Source: Liolophura sinensis
Taxonomy: Eukaryota > Mollusca > Polyplacophora > Chitonida > Chitonidae
Reading direction: 5' to 3'
Assembly: GCF_032854445.1 (NCBI RefSeq)
Contig: NC_088301.1
Span: forward strand, 22,439,808 to 22,503,807
Length of the DNA stretch: 64,000 bases
Shown: positions 35,792-47,815 of the stretch, in pieces
Layout of the letters: the number at the start of each line of letters is the position of its first letter
Position numbering within the stretch: position 1 is the first letter of the stretch
Made by a program: the position numbers and the translations under genes
The notes under the pieces: generated by a model
What the model saw: the letters and a program-made list of their open reading frames with translations, nothing else
Told to the model about the DNA's origin: nothing
Database searches by the model: none

Positions 35792-35797
35792 TTTATT
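35792..35797 (-). promoter_or_regulatory. Poly(A) signal AATAAA of the hydrolase gene
   Basis: The forward TTTATT reads AATAAA on the minus strand, 145 bp past the hydrolase stop, a normal distance for a short 3' UTR. The cleavage site is not identifiable by eye. Confidence 0.5.
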
Positions 35798-35941
35798 GGA
35801 AGCTTATACACCTCTTTCTTCTTACAGTGGGCATAGCGTGTGTGTTTAGTCCATGTAGCCTAGATTTTAACCTGCATGGTATTGTTCAGTTATAACAGGA
35901 TAGCTTGTTGATGAATTCCAATACACGTCTACGTTCATAAA

Positions 35942-36358
35942 TTAACATTTTGCGTGACGAAGAATGAATTTGACGCAGACTTCAGTCAACTTTGTGTTCT
36001 CGTTTGAAGAATCCGCTTTGAAATCCCATACAATAGTAAAATGATTGCTTGGGCAAATAGTCTGTAGCGAACAGTCTCCACCAAGTTTCTGGATTTTCTG
36101 GCAAAGCAGCTCGGCATCCTTTTGTAAATGGAGATCTTTTTCAGCAGTGATGAGCAAAAATGGCGGAGTTTTCCTCCAGGTGCTCAGTGTGACGTCATCC
36201 AAGTCTTCGTCACCACAGGCTGACGACATCACGTGAGATGGCGACGCCTTCAGCCAATCACTGCGCTTCTCTCCAAATGTTGGGTGTAAATATAGCGGTT
36301 TCAGGATCTTTTTGTTCAGTTTTGGCAAGTCAAACACTCCCGAAATGGCAATCACGCC
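35942..36358 (-). CDS. Hydrolase terminal coding exon (catalytic Asp and His)
   Basis: The acceptor TTTATCTTTACAG precedes GGCGTGATTGCC. The exon encodes 138 residues: GVIAISGVFDL, a lid region, PPFLLITAEKD with the likely catalytic Asp, and PSNHFTI with the likely catalytic His, then the stop. The intron removed is 2447 bp. Confidence 0.9.
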   Translation of the reverse strand, partial: GVIAISGVFDLPKLNKKILKPLYLHPTFGEKRSDWLKASPSHVMSSACGDEDLDDVTLSTWRKTPPFLLITAEKDLHLQKDAELLCQKIQKLGGDCSLQTICPSNHFTIVWDFKADSSNENTKLTEVCVKFILRHAKC

Positions 36359-39300
36359 CTGTAAAGATAAATAGGGTATATTTAGTTATTAATTCATTTA
36401 TGTAATAAGTGCTTATGTAAAGCCGTGCTCAGGAATTTTCTACATGTGACGACTATCAGATTTATAGATTGAGAAAACCTGAATGCAAGCCCGGAGTAAA
36501 CCACCGATCTAACAGGTAATTAAACATAAGAAGATGATCGTGAGTGATGAAAGTGACCATACAGAAACGGCAATAAAATACAGTCATGATAAACATGCCT
36601 AAACCCACCTTATTTTGCTTAGATCTGTGGACGAATATGATAGCTACTGACATAATCTTTATGAAAGGATACACGATGTGCACGGATATACCGGTTCGAT
36701 CCCAGTCTTAGACAGGTATAATTTGTGATATTCCAACGCTCCCATGCACTGTTCGAGGGAGCTTTGTTGATAATAAGTGGTCAAAGACGCTCGGATGACG
36801 GTTTGCTCAACCTGACGTTCCTTGAAGACCACTTGTCTTCTCAAGTATGGTGTGTGCATATCCGTGGGAAAGTGTATACTTGCCAAAGGTCTGTGGTTTA
36901 CGCCGGACATTCCACTTTCTTTAACCCACGAAACTAATCGCCATCGAATAAGTGAAACATTCTGTGTTGAATGAGTGTGGTAGCAATGAAATACATAAAC
37001 TAGAACTGCATGCAGTTCACTGATTACAAGTAGTATCCCCGCCCAGTCTTTGGCTTATCTTTCACTACAGATGAGTTTCACTCGTTAACGATGATTGGAG
37101 CTGTCATTATCAGCACAGTGGTATTGGTATTTATAAAATACAGTCATTGGGGGTGTTATCTGTGCCTTTGACGGGCCTGGGTTAGTCAAATTCTATTTAT
37201 TCTCCCTACAGACACTAGCACTGGCATACAGTAAAAATTAATAACAACAACAACAAACACTCTAACCCATGCACTCTTAAATCTTGCTAAAGGAAAGGGG
37301 AAATGAAGTTGTTCAGGTTACTGTGTGCTATGTAACCAATTGCAACCGTGGGTTCTCCATTGCCTAATTACGGGTTTTCCATCATCCATTAAAACACTGT
37401 ATATGCAAGTTGTACATGTGATAGTAATCATTTTCCTATCTTTGACCTGCATGTAGTATGTTCTGAACATATATTCAGGCCTGGATTATTTACGTATATA
37501 TACCTTATGCTTACGTGGGTCTGCAGCAACCTGCGGATGCTCTTGGGTTTCCGCCGCCGTCAAATAAGTGAAATATTCTTGAGTACGGCATAATACACCA
37601 ACCAAATAAATAAATAAAATACATGTATTTCCAGATTAAAGTAAGGCCACACATTAAATGGTTTTTTCCGCAATCAATATTCAGTTTCAGGAGTAATGGT
37701 TTCCGTGGCGGGCTGGATCACTGGTATAGAAGTGATGCACAGTTGTTATAAGTGAGATATCTTTAGTATATATACTGTATACATGTTGAATCAAACATTT
37801 ATATATTTATGTAATTGATGTTTAAACCATCGACCTTCGCTAAGTACCTGACGAACATTCTGACATAAGCCGCAGAGGAATCAGCTAAAGCTAACTGTAA
37901 CACGCCTCGCCACTGATTTACGGCGTGCCTGCAACGAGCCAGGCCCTGAGATCACGAAGCTATTGATCTTAGGCTTAAATCAAAATGCCAGTCAATAAAT
38001 TGGTATCTACCTGTGCGTTATTTTAGCTGAAATTTGTTTTACACGAACTTACTCAGAATATTCATTGTCAAGCAATATTTTAACCTTGTTACGGGCCCGA
38101 TGCTCAATTTAAAACTGAAAACAAACTTTGACATATGTCTAAGATTGCTTTGTGATCCCGGGACCAGCACTTTAACCATCCGAAACTCCTTGAATCAAAT
38201 AACTAAGTTAATAAATTACGCAGGTAATCGAGCCACAGTGATTATAGTGAAATTATGGTATACGAATAGACGCTAAACATCTGCCCGGTTTCCTCCCACC
38301 ATAATGCTGACCGCAGTCGTGTAGGTGTAATATTCTCCAGCGTGGCGTAAAACACCGATCAAATCAAATCAAATTTTTGAATGGAACGAAGTGAAATGAG
38401 AAATGTCCCATTCACATTTTACTTAAATAGTCAAAGGTTTGCCTCCGCAAATACATGAAGTTTGTATAAGTATCCTGTACAAGAAGACCAGTGGCAAAAA
38501 AAAAAAATCAAACAAGAAACATGGCTGCTTTTACAATACCCATTAACAGAAGAGTTTACCGAAGAATCCAAAATAAACAATAGATGTCTCACATAGACAC
38601 GATTCTTTAAATACTCTCCAACGAGTTTGTTTTTATGAAGTTACTTTGAACTCCGCGGCTGAAAAAGAATGAAGGTATTGTTGGTAAATTAAAAGCACTT
38701 GAACTTTCAAATCGTTGAATTAACACTAGTGACCTTGGGTGATTACTCTTGCTATCTCTGACATCATTTTATACACATCTCTATCAACTTAACTGACCTA
38801 CTTACCTTTATATTGAGGTCAGAGTTCAGGTCGCTGCAGTCGTCTGCTATCTGAAGAGCTAGTAATGTTACTAAGTGACCGCCTGCCGAATGTCCCATGA
38901 GGTAAAGTTCTTCACTGTTAAACAGTCCACTTTCTGCGCCAAATTTTGTCACAAAGCTAACCGAGTCATAAACAGCTTCTAATTGTTCCTGGTAAGAAGA
39001 CGTCTTAACTTGGAGTCTTTTATACAATAACATTCCTTGTGTCCAAATCAAAGTCGCCACAAATGTTACAAAATTGACCAAATATTTCATCTTTAACATG
39101 TCAGTTCCTTTCGAATCCCATCTACGGTAGACCAGAATGGTTACAATAGTCATTATCCACAACAGCAACAAATTAGCGAAGGTCAGTTTGTATCTGCTCT
39201 TAGAAACGGTCATTGTAACTACGTAAAACACGTTAATTATAGCTAACGATAGGAACAGAATTGGAACGACGTCAAAAATACTGTTAATTCTAAAAGCAGT

Positions 39301-39888
39301 CTGTAGCGAACATCCAAGAATCCATGATAAAAGGTAGGCGATTGAAGTCAAAACTGCGCCTATTGTCAACAGAAATGTAGACGACATTAGATATGACGTC
39401 AACATTTCGAACAGCATCCATGGCATTTCTAGTTTGCTGAGTGGATAAGATATCACAGCACAGGCCACGCCCTTTTCTGCCAGCGCTTCTCCAATATTTC
39501 CGTACAGCCGGAATATTTTCAAAATAAATGCAACCAGGAAATTCGTGTCCAGGATAGAGACGTAATGTTTCCAGGCAGACCGGTCCCCCCTTCTCCAGCC
39601 TCCTCCATGGACGAACACAACCACAGGTGTATTTGGAGTTTTCGGAGCTTTCCGCGGCGAACTTCCGTCGGACATGCGCTTCGACGGAATGTACAGGTCC
39701 AGTTTATGTTTGTCCGTGTCGAATTTACATGTATCGGTGCGTTGGTCATCCTGTCTATTCAGTTTATCTTTTGTGGTTGGAGCATTCACCTTTCCTGTTG
39801 ACCCGTAAAATAAATCCTTTAGAACCAGAACTCGTTCCCCGCAACGTGGCACGGTCCCATGGGTGTACACAGTTTCAATACCCTGCAT
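35942..39888 (-). CDS. Alpha/beta-hydrolase (KFase/ICME-like) with inserted membrane block, two coding exons
   Basis: Coding exons are 39888-38806 and 36358-35942, joined in phase 0 (AAG|GTAAGT ... TTTACAG|GGC) to 499 residues from the chosen ATG. Hydrolase landmarks, numbered from that ATG: LDLYIPSK (63-70), oxyanion motif HGGGW (94-98), strand VACAVISYPLSK (141-152), nucleophile elbow GHSAG with Ser334, then IKGVIAISGVFDL across the splice, Asp in TAEKD and His in SNHFTI. The family is that of kynurenine formamidase and isoprenylcysteine carboxyl methylesterase (small ester/amide hydrolases). Between the strand and the elbow lie about 145 extra residues with four or five hydrophobic segments. 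A membrane-anchored esterase is likely; substrate unknown. An in-frame ATG at 39936 and a possible acceptor at 39907 mean the N-terminus is unsure. AATAAA follows the stop by 145 bp. Confidence 0.88.
36745..36995 (+). mobile_element. SINE variant (family B core)
   Basis: CTGTGGTTTACGCCGGACAT, CCACTTTCTTTAACCCACG and GAATAAGTGAAACATTCTG form a second core type with a related tail. The 63.03-63.19 kb stretch carries the same core. It lies in the hydrolase intron. Confidence 0.6.
37510..37622 (+). mobile_element. SINE family A with internal deletion
   Basis: CAGCAACCTGCGGATGCTC is joined directly to GCCGCCGTCAAATAAGTG, skipping the CCCGGTTTCC core, followed by the tail and (AAAT)n. Confidence 0.85.
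38280..38372 (+). mobile_element. SINE family A, 3' end
   Basis: TGCCCGGTTTCCTCCCACCA through the GGCGTAAAACACC tail and (AAATC)n. Confidence 0.88.
38806..39888 (-). CDS. Hydrolase coding exon with HGGGW, membrane block and GHSAG
   Basis: The frame is open from 39936. I chose the ATG at 39888 because it has an A at -3 and because a good acceptor (TGTTCTGTTTACAG) lies between the two ATGs; an upstream exon joining at 39907 is also possible. The donor is at 38806/38805 (ATATAAAG|GTAAGT). Hydrophobic spans, numbered from the 39888 ATG, are about 113-127, 159-191, 204-226, 235-254 and 269-289. There is no GT...AG pair that would splice the hydrophobic block out in frame, as far as I can see by eye. 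Confidence 0.85.
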
Positions 39889-40442
39889 GATCACGCATAT
39901 AAACTCACTGTAAACAGAACATGAGCACATAAACACATGACTTTATACACTCACCGATATAATACATTGTATAATGTCATTGTCGTTCATAAGAATAGTG
40001 CATGTCTGTAGTTTGTAGACCTATATCGGCCGTCTGTCTGTACATCGATGAATCTGTCTGTAGTTCGATCAATATATATAAACGCTGAGCTGCTTAATAT
40101 TCACGTAACGAGGGACCTGAGTGAAAGGCGACTTTCGCTTTCATGTGAAATGTCGCAGCTATAGCTATTATTTGGACTTGTTTGTTTATCTGTTTTATGA
40201 TTACCGTATATAATTAGTGATATGCGATTTTTAAAACGATGGTCAAGTTTATTAGTGGAAAGGCGTCAGACTCTGGTCGATCGCGAACCAACCACTTGTA
40301 TAAGACAAAGGAATAGAGCCAAACTATCTGAACACGCGTTCGCGCGAGATATTGGTGGAAGGTATATAAGCTGTGCAAAGTGAAACTGAAACCGTATATG
40401 CAATGGGCCGCTCAGCCAGCCAGGTCATGCAGCTGCATATAC

Positions 40443-40605
40443 ATTTATTTATTGGATTGTTTTTGTTTTTTTTTTTGGTTTTGTTTTTTTGACGCCATAA
40501 TCAAGAACATTTCACTTGCATACGACGGCGGCCAGCATTATGGTGGAAGGAAAGCGGGCATAGCCCGAGGGAAACCCCCGACCATCCTGCTGCCACACTC
40601 TTGGT
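40443..40605 (-). mobile_element. SINE family A, 3' half
   Basis: TTTATTTATTGGATTG, GACGGCGGCCAGCATTATGG and GGGAAACCCCCGACCATC. Confidence 0.85.
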
Positions 40606-42296
40606 CAGTAGGTGTGTAGTTTAGACTAGGGTAGTTTTCCATGTGTCAAGGCATATCTATTAACTGGAGCATTAAGGAGGATGAATTTTGCTAGGATATT
40701 CATCTGGAAAACAGTAGTATGAATTACTTTATCCTCTAATGCGTATGACTGGCAGTTCTCGTAAGTTATAGCGAAATATCATGGAGTACGGCGTGAAGTC
40801 TTAATCAAGTACCACGTATAATGATAATAAGCGCTAATTCGCAATATCTGTGACATCCAGCAAAAAGTCGATGATGTCTTTCGCTCATGCCCATCTTTCG
40901 GTGAAAGGATATAGGATGTCAGTTAAGTGCATATGGCCATTCTCGCCATATCATGCAGATGTCAGCCGAGCAGGAATGCTTCTTTTATCTTTAGTGGGTA
41001 GTTCGATAGAGTTCAGTTTAAATACAAGAAACACGTTTAGTCCATTGTGTCGCTTCAGAGGCGATTACATAAAAACAATGCAAACGTCAATGATCTGTAG
41101 AATTACTAAAAATACTGTGAAGTCATCACGTATAACAGACAATAACGGTAAACTGTGTGATTAAAACAATGCGAACGGACCGATCGACTGACCGGAGAGA
41201 CAGGGTGGCTTCTACAGGGCTGCTTGACGCAGCTAGGAACTGTGTGAATTATCCCCTATCACGCAGCCATTAATTAACGTATCACCTATCTCATTTATAT
41301 CACTTTGTTTGATTATCAGTGGGTCTGTCTGTTTCCTGATATACAAGAATCTTGAACATTCGTTCTGATATATACACGTATGACATAAACACAGTATAGC
41401 CATTTTCTACTAGAATGTGTCAAACTTACACACCGAGCCACAGTAACGTGTTAATATTACACATTTACATGTATAATTGTGGATTTGTTACACACGTTAG
41501 GCAGTGTGTATAATATAGGCCTATGCATCACTTGGACCTATATCTGTATGAACGCCAAAACAAACCAATGTATGTATGCATGTATGTATCCTGTATGAAG
41601 TCACGTGTGTATGTGTTTGGGTTTGTTTTTTTTTTTTTTGGGCATCTAAAATGTAGGCCAATACATACCGTTATTCACTGAAGTGGTAGCTCTGATTAGA
41701 TCAGCGGGAAGTTTTGGCTTCTGTTGCTTAACTGACACACCATAGCAGCTAAATAACCAGTGATCTAACTGATTAGATCCGATACACCACTTCCCATGCA
41801 CAAACACTGTAGTGTTAGCCCTGTTCACCTACCGCTTGAAATCCGTGTCAGCTGTATGCCTGACCCACATAAATATGTCACAGGACGCACTGTAAGTGCG
41901 ACTAGGTGAGCAATGTGTATGAACAGGTATACGGTAAATGACCTAAAATTTCGCCCAAAAGAGTTCATTTTTACAGGGAAAAAATTGTCATCAAATATTT
42001 CCTTTCGGTGCTAAAACTTACACTTTTCTAGTTGGCTATCATCTCGCCTTCGGAAGTAGCCTCAGAACTTTCAGAATCAGTCTAAATGCTCAACGTAGTC
42101 ATGCGGGAAATTTATGTCAGTTACCTCCTATACGTATTCACTTCCTAAACTCCCTGCGAGAGTGGTCCCGCCTGATAACCTCTGTAGCTTTGTCTCGAAA
42201 TGCATCATCTCGCCTCGTTTACCACATGCATGTACATGTAGTTTTCTGCATTTACCACATTAAACAGTGTATTTTTTATCAGTATAAGCATTATAC

Positions 42297-42300
<4 letters not shown>

Positions 42301-42368
<68 letters not shown>
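42301..42368. repeat. (TA)34 microsatellite
   Basis: Pure TA dinucleotide run. Confidence 0.98.
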
Positions 42369-42371
<3 letters not shown>

Positions 42372-42689
42372 GTGAATTAGGTGTTAAATTTATCTCCTTA
42401 TGAGTGTGTAAAATAAGAAAAAGTACTAGTTCTTTTAGCATGTTTCAGTACTTCAATCGGCATAAAATAATACGCGAAATAACTAAGTTTACTTAATTTC
42501 TTTACAAAGTAACTCATCGTGAAAAAAGACTGAGGTATCAGGCCCAATACGCGAATTTGTGTGATCTGATGGCGTTTTGGATTCTCTTTTAATATGGAGT
42601 ACGATACGTTCTGGTTACAGTGGGATATTCATGGGTTTATAACCACATTATAGCTTAGATATGATATATACATGTAACTTGTATTAATG

Positions 42690-42935
42690 TGTTCATTTAT
42701 TTGATCAGTGCCTTACGTCCTACCGGTACTCAAGAATACTCAAGAATATTTCTCTAATACGACAGCATTATGGTGTGAGGAAACCGAGCAAGAGAGGGGG
42801 GAGGGGGGTGCACGACCATCCACAAGTTGCTGTCAGACCTTCCCACGCAGACTTGGAGAGTTACATGAGCTGCGCTTGAACCGCACTGGTCAGAGATCGC
42901 ATCAAGTCATTCTGCTGCTCTAATAAGTTAACATC
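42690..42935 (-). mobile_element. SINE family A, degraded
   Basis: TTTATTTGATCAGTGCC and CAGCATTATGGTGTGAGGAA, then a decayed middle. It sits head to tail with the next copy. Confidence 0.75.
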
Positions 42936-42954
42936 TCGGTCCATCATAAAATAC

Positions 42955-43200
42955 ATTAATTTATTTACTAGATTGCTGTTTTACGTCAAGAATATTTCAC
43001 TTATACGACGGCGGCTAGCATTATGGTGGGGGGAAACCGGGCAGAGCCCAGGGAAACCCACGAGCATGGACAGGTTGCTGGCATACGTTACCACGTACGG
43101 TCGGAGAAAGGAAGCCTGCGTGAGTTGAATTTGAACTCACAGCGACCGCATTGGGTCATTGCGCCTCTCTGGCCCGCTAACCACCTCGGCCATGGAGGCA
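42955..43200 (-). mobile_element. SINE family A, near full length
   Basis: Full order from tail (CAAGAATATTTCACTTATAC) to the tRNA head end (GCTAACCACCTCGGCCATGG). Confidence 0.9.
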
Positions 43201-44739
43201 ACTATAGGACTATAGGATAAACCTTATGCTGCCTTTATCGATATGGTGACCCCACGATTTTACATGATCCTTTTGTTTCTCTCTATATAAGTCATCTGAT
43301 TTTCTCCACAACCTTTCATTCAATCGAATTCAAACTGGCCGAGTGTATCGCCAAGAACACAAGAAACTGCCGTGCCGATTTACCGAAATATTGAGTGTGC
43401 AGATCATAGGAAATGATGACGTTACGAATGTGTTCAACGGGGACTGCCTTTGGCCATACTCCTTACAATACATGCGTCGCTCCCTACGTTTGCTTTGCAT
43501 CCATGTCACCACTTACAAATTTTGCACATAAAATCTTGAGCAACGCCGAGATCACAGGGGTCAAGGCGATGTCAGAAAATACAAAACCTCTGTCTAAATT
43601 TTTTTAATAATACGTCATGCACATGCATTCTCTTTATCTAAATTATTCTCAACATGATTCTAACGATTCTAACACAGTTTTATTGAAGAATGCTGATTAC
43701 AGGTCCGCAAAGAGACACCAGTGGTAAGGCATAGCCTAAAAGAGCCTACGTGAGTCGCACCGGCTCCAAATTTCTAGCGGTGGCAGTGATGTAAATCGAG
43801 CGTTGAAAGAGCCACACGCGATGCAAGGAATACTGGGTTTGCAAAAAAAAAAACCTATACAAATATTCAAAAGGGCTTTGTGACCGTATACACAAACACT
43901 ACACCAAAAGATCTTGGTGACACTATACAAAGACACTACACGTAACCTTCACATCTCCAAAAGAACTTGGTGACAGTACACAAAGACACTGCACGTAAGC
44001 TTTCAGATCTCTAAAATGGCTTCAAAGAGACGCACCAGTCCTATAATAGTTATGTATTAATCGTTTCGGCAATAGTAGACGAAAGGGGTGGGGAGATAAT
44101 GGAGAACAAAAAACATCATCACAATGGAATTACTTGAGCAATCCATAAACCATGTCTTCTGATTAGCGCTAAAAGATCTTGATCTCATTTAGGAAGATCC
44201 ACAAATCTCCAATCAACATAAAAAAATATTCGCCAACTTTTCTTTAAATGCAATTTTAGCGATAATTTCCATTGAATAATGTGGGTAATCTTCTTATTCT
44301 TTAAGAAACAAAAATACAAGTTGACGTCAGTGTGAAGCCCATTGAAAAATAACTTTATATATTTATATATTTATTTATTTGTTTGTTTGTTTATTTATTT
44401 AAGATTTTTGTGCACAGCTGAAATCAAACATATAATGTTTTATGTCATTGGTCCATGAACAAATCCCACCTGATCACGTTCTCGGGAGACTTGAGACTGC
44501 ATGAGCGAGAGTCGAGGCACAATTCCAGGACATGCTTCTGACCTTGCAGCCAGTGGCCTCTATATGTACTGTATGGAACATGTGCTGTTAACTGACATGA
44601 GTTAGGCAATAATTATATGTTTGTGGTAAATAAGGCGGTCGAAAGAGAAAAACAATTTTTTCCTCATCTTAGCTGGTCACATCTGATACTATTTAAGACT
44701 TCCAACAATGCCTACTGGATATTTCTAGTTTATTCATGT

Positions 44740-44900
44740 ATTTTCACTACTGGTGTTAGACGTCAAACTCCTGTAGGGATTTTTCACTTAGTCGAAGGTA
44801 GCCAGTTTTATGGGTGGTTGAAACAGGAGATTCCGGGATAAACCATTGACCAAACTTATTGGTAACCTTACTGATCGTCTTTCCCACGTGCGATATTGGT
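44740..44900 (-). mobile_element. SINE family B-like fragment
   Basis: TTTTCACTTAGTCGAAGG, TATGGGTGGTTGAAACAGG and GATAAACCATTGACC are a reverse, diverged match to the 36.8-kb variant. Confidence 0.55.
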
Positions 44901-44967
44901 TTATGACCAGCAGTCATCAGCGACCATTTAGAGTCACCGTGGCGTCAAGAACAGTGAAAACACACAC

Positions 44968-44969
<2 letters not shown>

Positions 44970-45050
<81 letters not shown>
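44970..45050. repeat. (CA)n(TA)40 microsatellite
   Basis: A short CA run passes into a pure TA run. Confidence 0.98.
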
Positions 45051-45051
<1 letters not shown>

Positions 45052-45267
45052 GATGGACACATATAACACGAGGCAGAGTTAATCCGATCCGTCATTGTTT
45101 ACGGTTTACGGTTTAACCGCGCCATGCTGGTTGCCGTTATTTGTTGCATTGGTGAATGACTTACGTCATATTATCTTAAATATATACACCTATTTTTGAA
45201 AATGTTTGTCTCGATCTTTGGCTGAACGTTATATAAATCCACTTATTTGTAATAAATCACCATCAGT

Positions 45268-45490
45268 ATTAGGGTTTCACTGGCTCAGATGGTTATGGCG
45301 CTACCGCGCTGTGCCGGATTTTAACCAACCAGGTCGCATGTTCGAATGTTCAGGTTCAGGTACCTGACGAAGAAAAGTGGTTCACCCCGGACGATCTGCC
45401 TCCCCCTCCCCCTTCCCATCAACCTGAACGTTGCCTTACATGTGAAAAATACACGGCGTTAAACACCAATTATATAGATAAATAAATAAA
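45268..45490 (+). mobile_element. Second tRNA-headed SINE (family C), apparently complete
   Basis: The head CTGGCTCAGATGGTTATGGC (A box) with ATGTTCGAATG (B box), an unrelated middle (GACGAAGAAAAGTGGTTCAC) and a short ACACGGCGTTAAACACC tail with (AAAT)n. Only one copy is seen in this window. Confidence 0.75.
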
Positions 45491-46734
45491 TATATGTATA
45501 TATTCGAGACCAGCTAGTAGTGTAACCGGTCAATCTAATGACCGTTATTGTCCTGAAACCGCCGAATCCAACAATGGAGGTAAAGTCAGTAAAAGCGAAA
45601 CTGCGAATGCCAGAGGCTCATTGTCCAATCCTTCTACATCACAGAAAAATGCGCTCTTGGCGCTGTGTGTTTGATATGTCCTTTTCTTTCCAAATTCAAG
45701 TTTTTTGTGGCGCTGCATCGCTTTTATACTTCTCATCTAGGGTTAAATTGCTCGTCCTCAATAAAATGTCACTATAAGTAAGAGGACGGTGGCCAGGTTT
45801 TTGAGTGGAGGAAAACCAACTAACCCTGGAGGAAAATAAACAGTGTATGGAGCCCACCGCTACTCACAAACGCGGTCAAACCCACAAGAGCTGGATTACT
45901 CTTTTTCGCACGTTGGCAACTCTGTCCTAGGTTGACTGACCCTGGTTTTCTAGTGATGTACATGTATGTGTACTGCGTTTCCAGTTTGTAATTTGCAGAA
46001 GCCTATAGAGGACCTTTAGCTAAATTGCTTCCTCGCCCTTTGTAACAAAGGTGGAGATAGCAAGACATTGAGTTTACAAGGTGACAACTCGTGTCGCTAC
46101 CGCTACCTATCTGCGTCACAATCTCGATATCTGGACATTTTAACACAGGGCGATGCAGCGACGTAGCATAACAGCAGTGTCATTCTCTATCGGCTTTCAT
46201 ACGAATTACTTAACCCGAGTTATTAAATGAACTATACAATTTTTTGTGGTTGGATATAGTTGAGGTCACGAACCTTCATTTCAAGCTCCTTAGAATTTGT
46301 CTAATCTTCACATAAAATAATTGTAATAAAACACGTCTGATTACATAGAGCACAAACCGGATTATAAATAAGTCTGAAGAAGCGATATGTGGATTGTCGA
46401 AAGACAAGATCTTCCAGTCCTAATATATATATGAACATATTCGTATTGCCCATGTATGACTCGATTTAGAAAATCCCATCCCCGTGCAGGGAATTTTCTA
46501 CATTCCAGTACCTGCATTGACCTCTTTGTCTTAATTGTGGGCGATGATCGGCGAAGAACGCTTACAGGACCGTTTAGGGGGTCTCACATGAAGTTTAACA
46601 CAGGTTCTGTACTTTACGTTGGATACACGCTGAGATTATCCTGCAGGGAATATGTGTGGATCACGTGAGGGAAAATTCGTCAACGTCGCTGGTTTTACTC
46701 AAATCACTTTGCAATCCTTCAAACGTGTAACCGA

Positions 46735-46802
46735 CCGCCTTCGTTTTAATGAAATAATCTTGAGTACGCCGTTGTAAACATCAATCACATAAATAAATAA
46801 TT
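46735..46802 (+). mobile_element. SINE family A, 3' end
   Basis: GACCGCCTTCGTTTTAATG, TGAGTACGCCGTTGTAAAC and (AAAT)n. Confidence 0.75.
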
Positions 46803-46819
46803 ATGTAGATTGGAGTCTC

Positions 46820-47350
46820 CATGGGAAGGAATGATTAAATGGCTTATCGCCACCTCGGCAATATTGCAGACATAGCGTAGCGAAATTCTCCATGAGAAGG
46901 AAGAGAATGATTAAATGGCTTATCGCCACCTCGGCAATATTGCAGACATAGCGTAGCGAAATTCTCCATGAGAAGGAAGAGAATGATTAAATGGCTTATC
47001 GCCACCTCGGCAATATTGCAGACATAGTGTAGCGAAATTCTCCATTGGAAGGAAGAGAATGATTAAATGGCTTATCGCCACCTCGGCAATATTGCAGACA
47101 TAGCGTAGCGAAATTCTCCATGAGAAGGAAGAGAATGATTAAATGGCTTATCGCCACCTCGGCAATATTGCAGACATAGTGTAGCGAAATTCTCCATTGG
47201 AAGGAAGAGAATGATTAAATGGCTTATCGCCACCTCGGCAATATTGCAGACATAGTGTAGCGAAATTTTCCCTGAGAAGGAAGAGAATGATTAAATGGCT
47301 TATAGCCACATCGGCAATATTGCAGACATAGCGTAGCGAAATTTACATGA
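46820..47350. repeat. 76-bp tandem array, seven units
   Basis: GGCTTATCGCCACCTCGGCA starts at 46841, 46917, 46993, 47069, 47145, 47221 and 47297, exactly 76 bp apart and very similar. The unit contains a reverse-orientation piece of the dispersed GCCACGATATGGCTG/TTAAGCCAT element also seen at 4307-4380 and 16620-16680, so a mobile-element fragment was expanded in tandem. Confidence 0.95.
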
Positions 47351-47442
47351 GAAGATCACCACTTATCACACACACACAAAAATCATACGCATATAAATCT
47401 ATAAGCTGTTCTGTTAAGAACGACTTCAATTAACATCTTTTA

Positions 47443-47610
47443 TAGTGATAAATTTTATTATTTTATTTGATTGGTGTTTTACGCCATACTCAAGAATATT
47501 TCACTTATACGGTGGCGGTCAGCATTATGGTGGGTGGAAACCGTGTAGAGCCAGGGGGAAACCCACGACCATCCGCAGGTTTCTAACAGACCTTTCCTCT
47601 TACAGAGAAC
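47443..47610 (-). mobile_element. SINE family A, 3' half
   Basis: TTTTACGCCATACTCAAGAA, CAGCATTATGGTGGGTGG and CGACCATCCGCAGGTTTC. Confidence 0.9.
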
Positions 47611-47743
47611 GAAGAACGAAGTTTTGTGACAATGGCCCATGTACCGTTGACATAAAACATAACAACTTTTGCATATAGCTCATGGCAATGATAAAGTAAT
47701 CTAAAACGTTGCTGTTGCATTTGTACATGTTCACGCATCAGGA

Positions 47744-47815
47744 TTTTATTTATTTATTTATTTGATTGGTGTTTTACGCCGTTCTCAAGAATATTTCACT
47801 TACACGACGGCGGTA
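47744..47815 (-). mobile_element. SINE family A, tail only
   Basis: (TTTA)n then GATTGGTGTTTTACGCCGTT and CACTTACACGACGGCGG. The 5' truncation is flanked by AGGATTTTA on both sides (47740 and 47815), a possible target-site duplication. Confidence 0.88.

Larger units (their letters stand above)
36359..38805. other. Hydrolase intron (2447 bp)
   Basis: Contains a family B SINE and two family A fragments. The remainder is unassigned AT-rich sequence. No further hydrolase exon is needed, because the two exons join in phase 0 through a conserved strand. Confidence 0.75.

Noticed and set aside
38806-39560. Hydrophobic block of the hydrolase as an unspliced intron
   Set aside because: The frame is open through its full length, and I found no in-frame GT...AG pair that would restore a compact hydrolase; transcript data would settle it.
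41646-41828. 60-codon minus-strand frame containing VFVHGKW, upstream of the hydrolase
   Set aside because: The resemblance to HGGGW is superficial; the real oxyanion motif is at 39.6 kb. The donor-like end could at most mark an untranslated exon.
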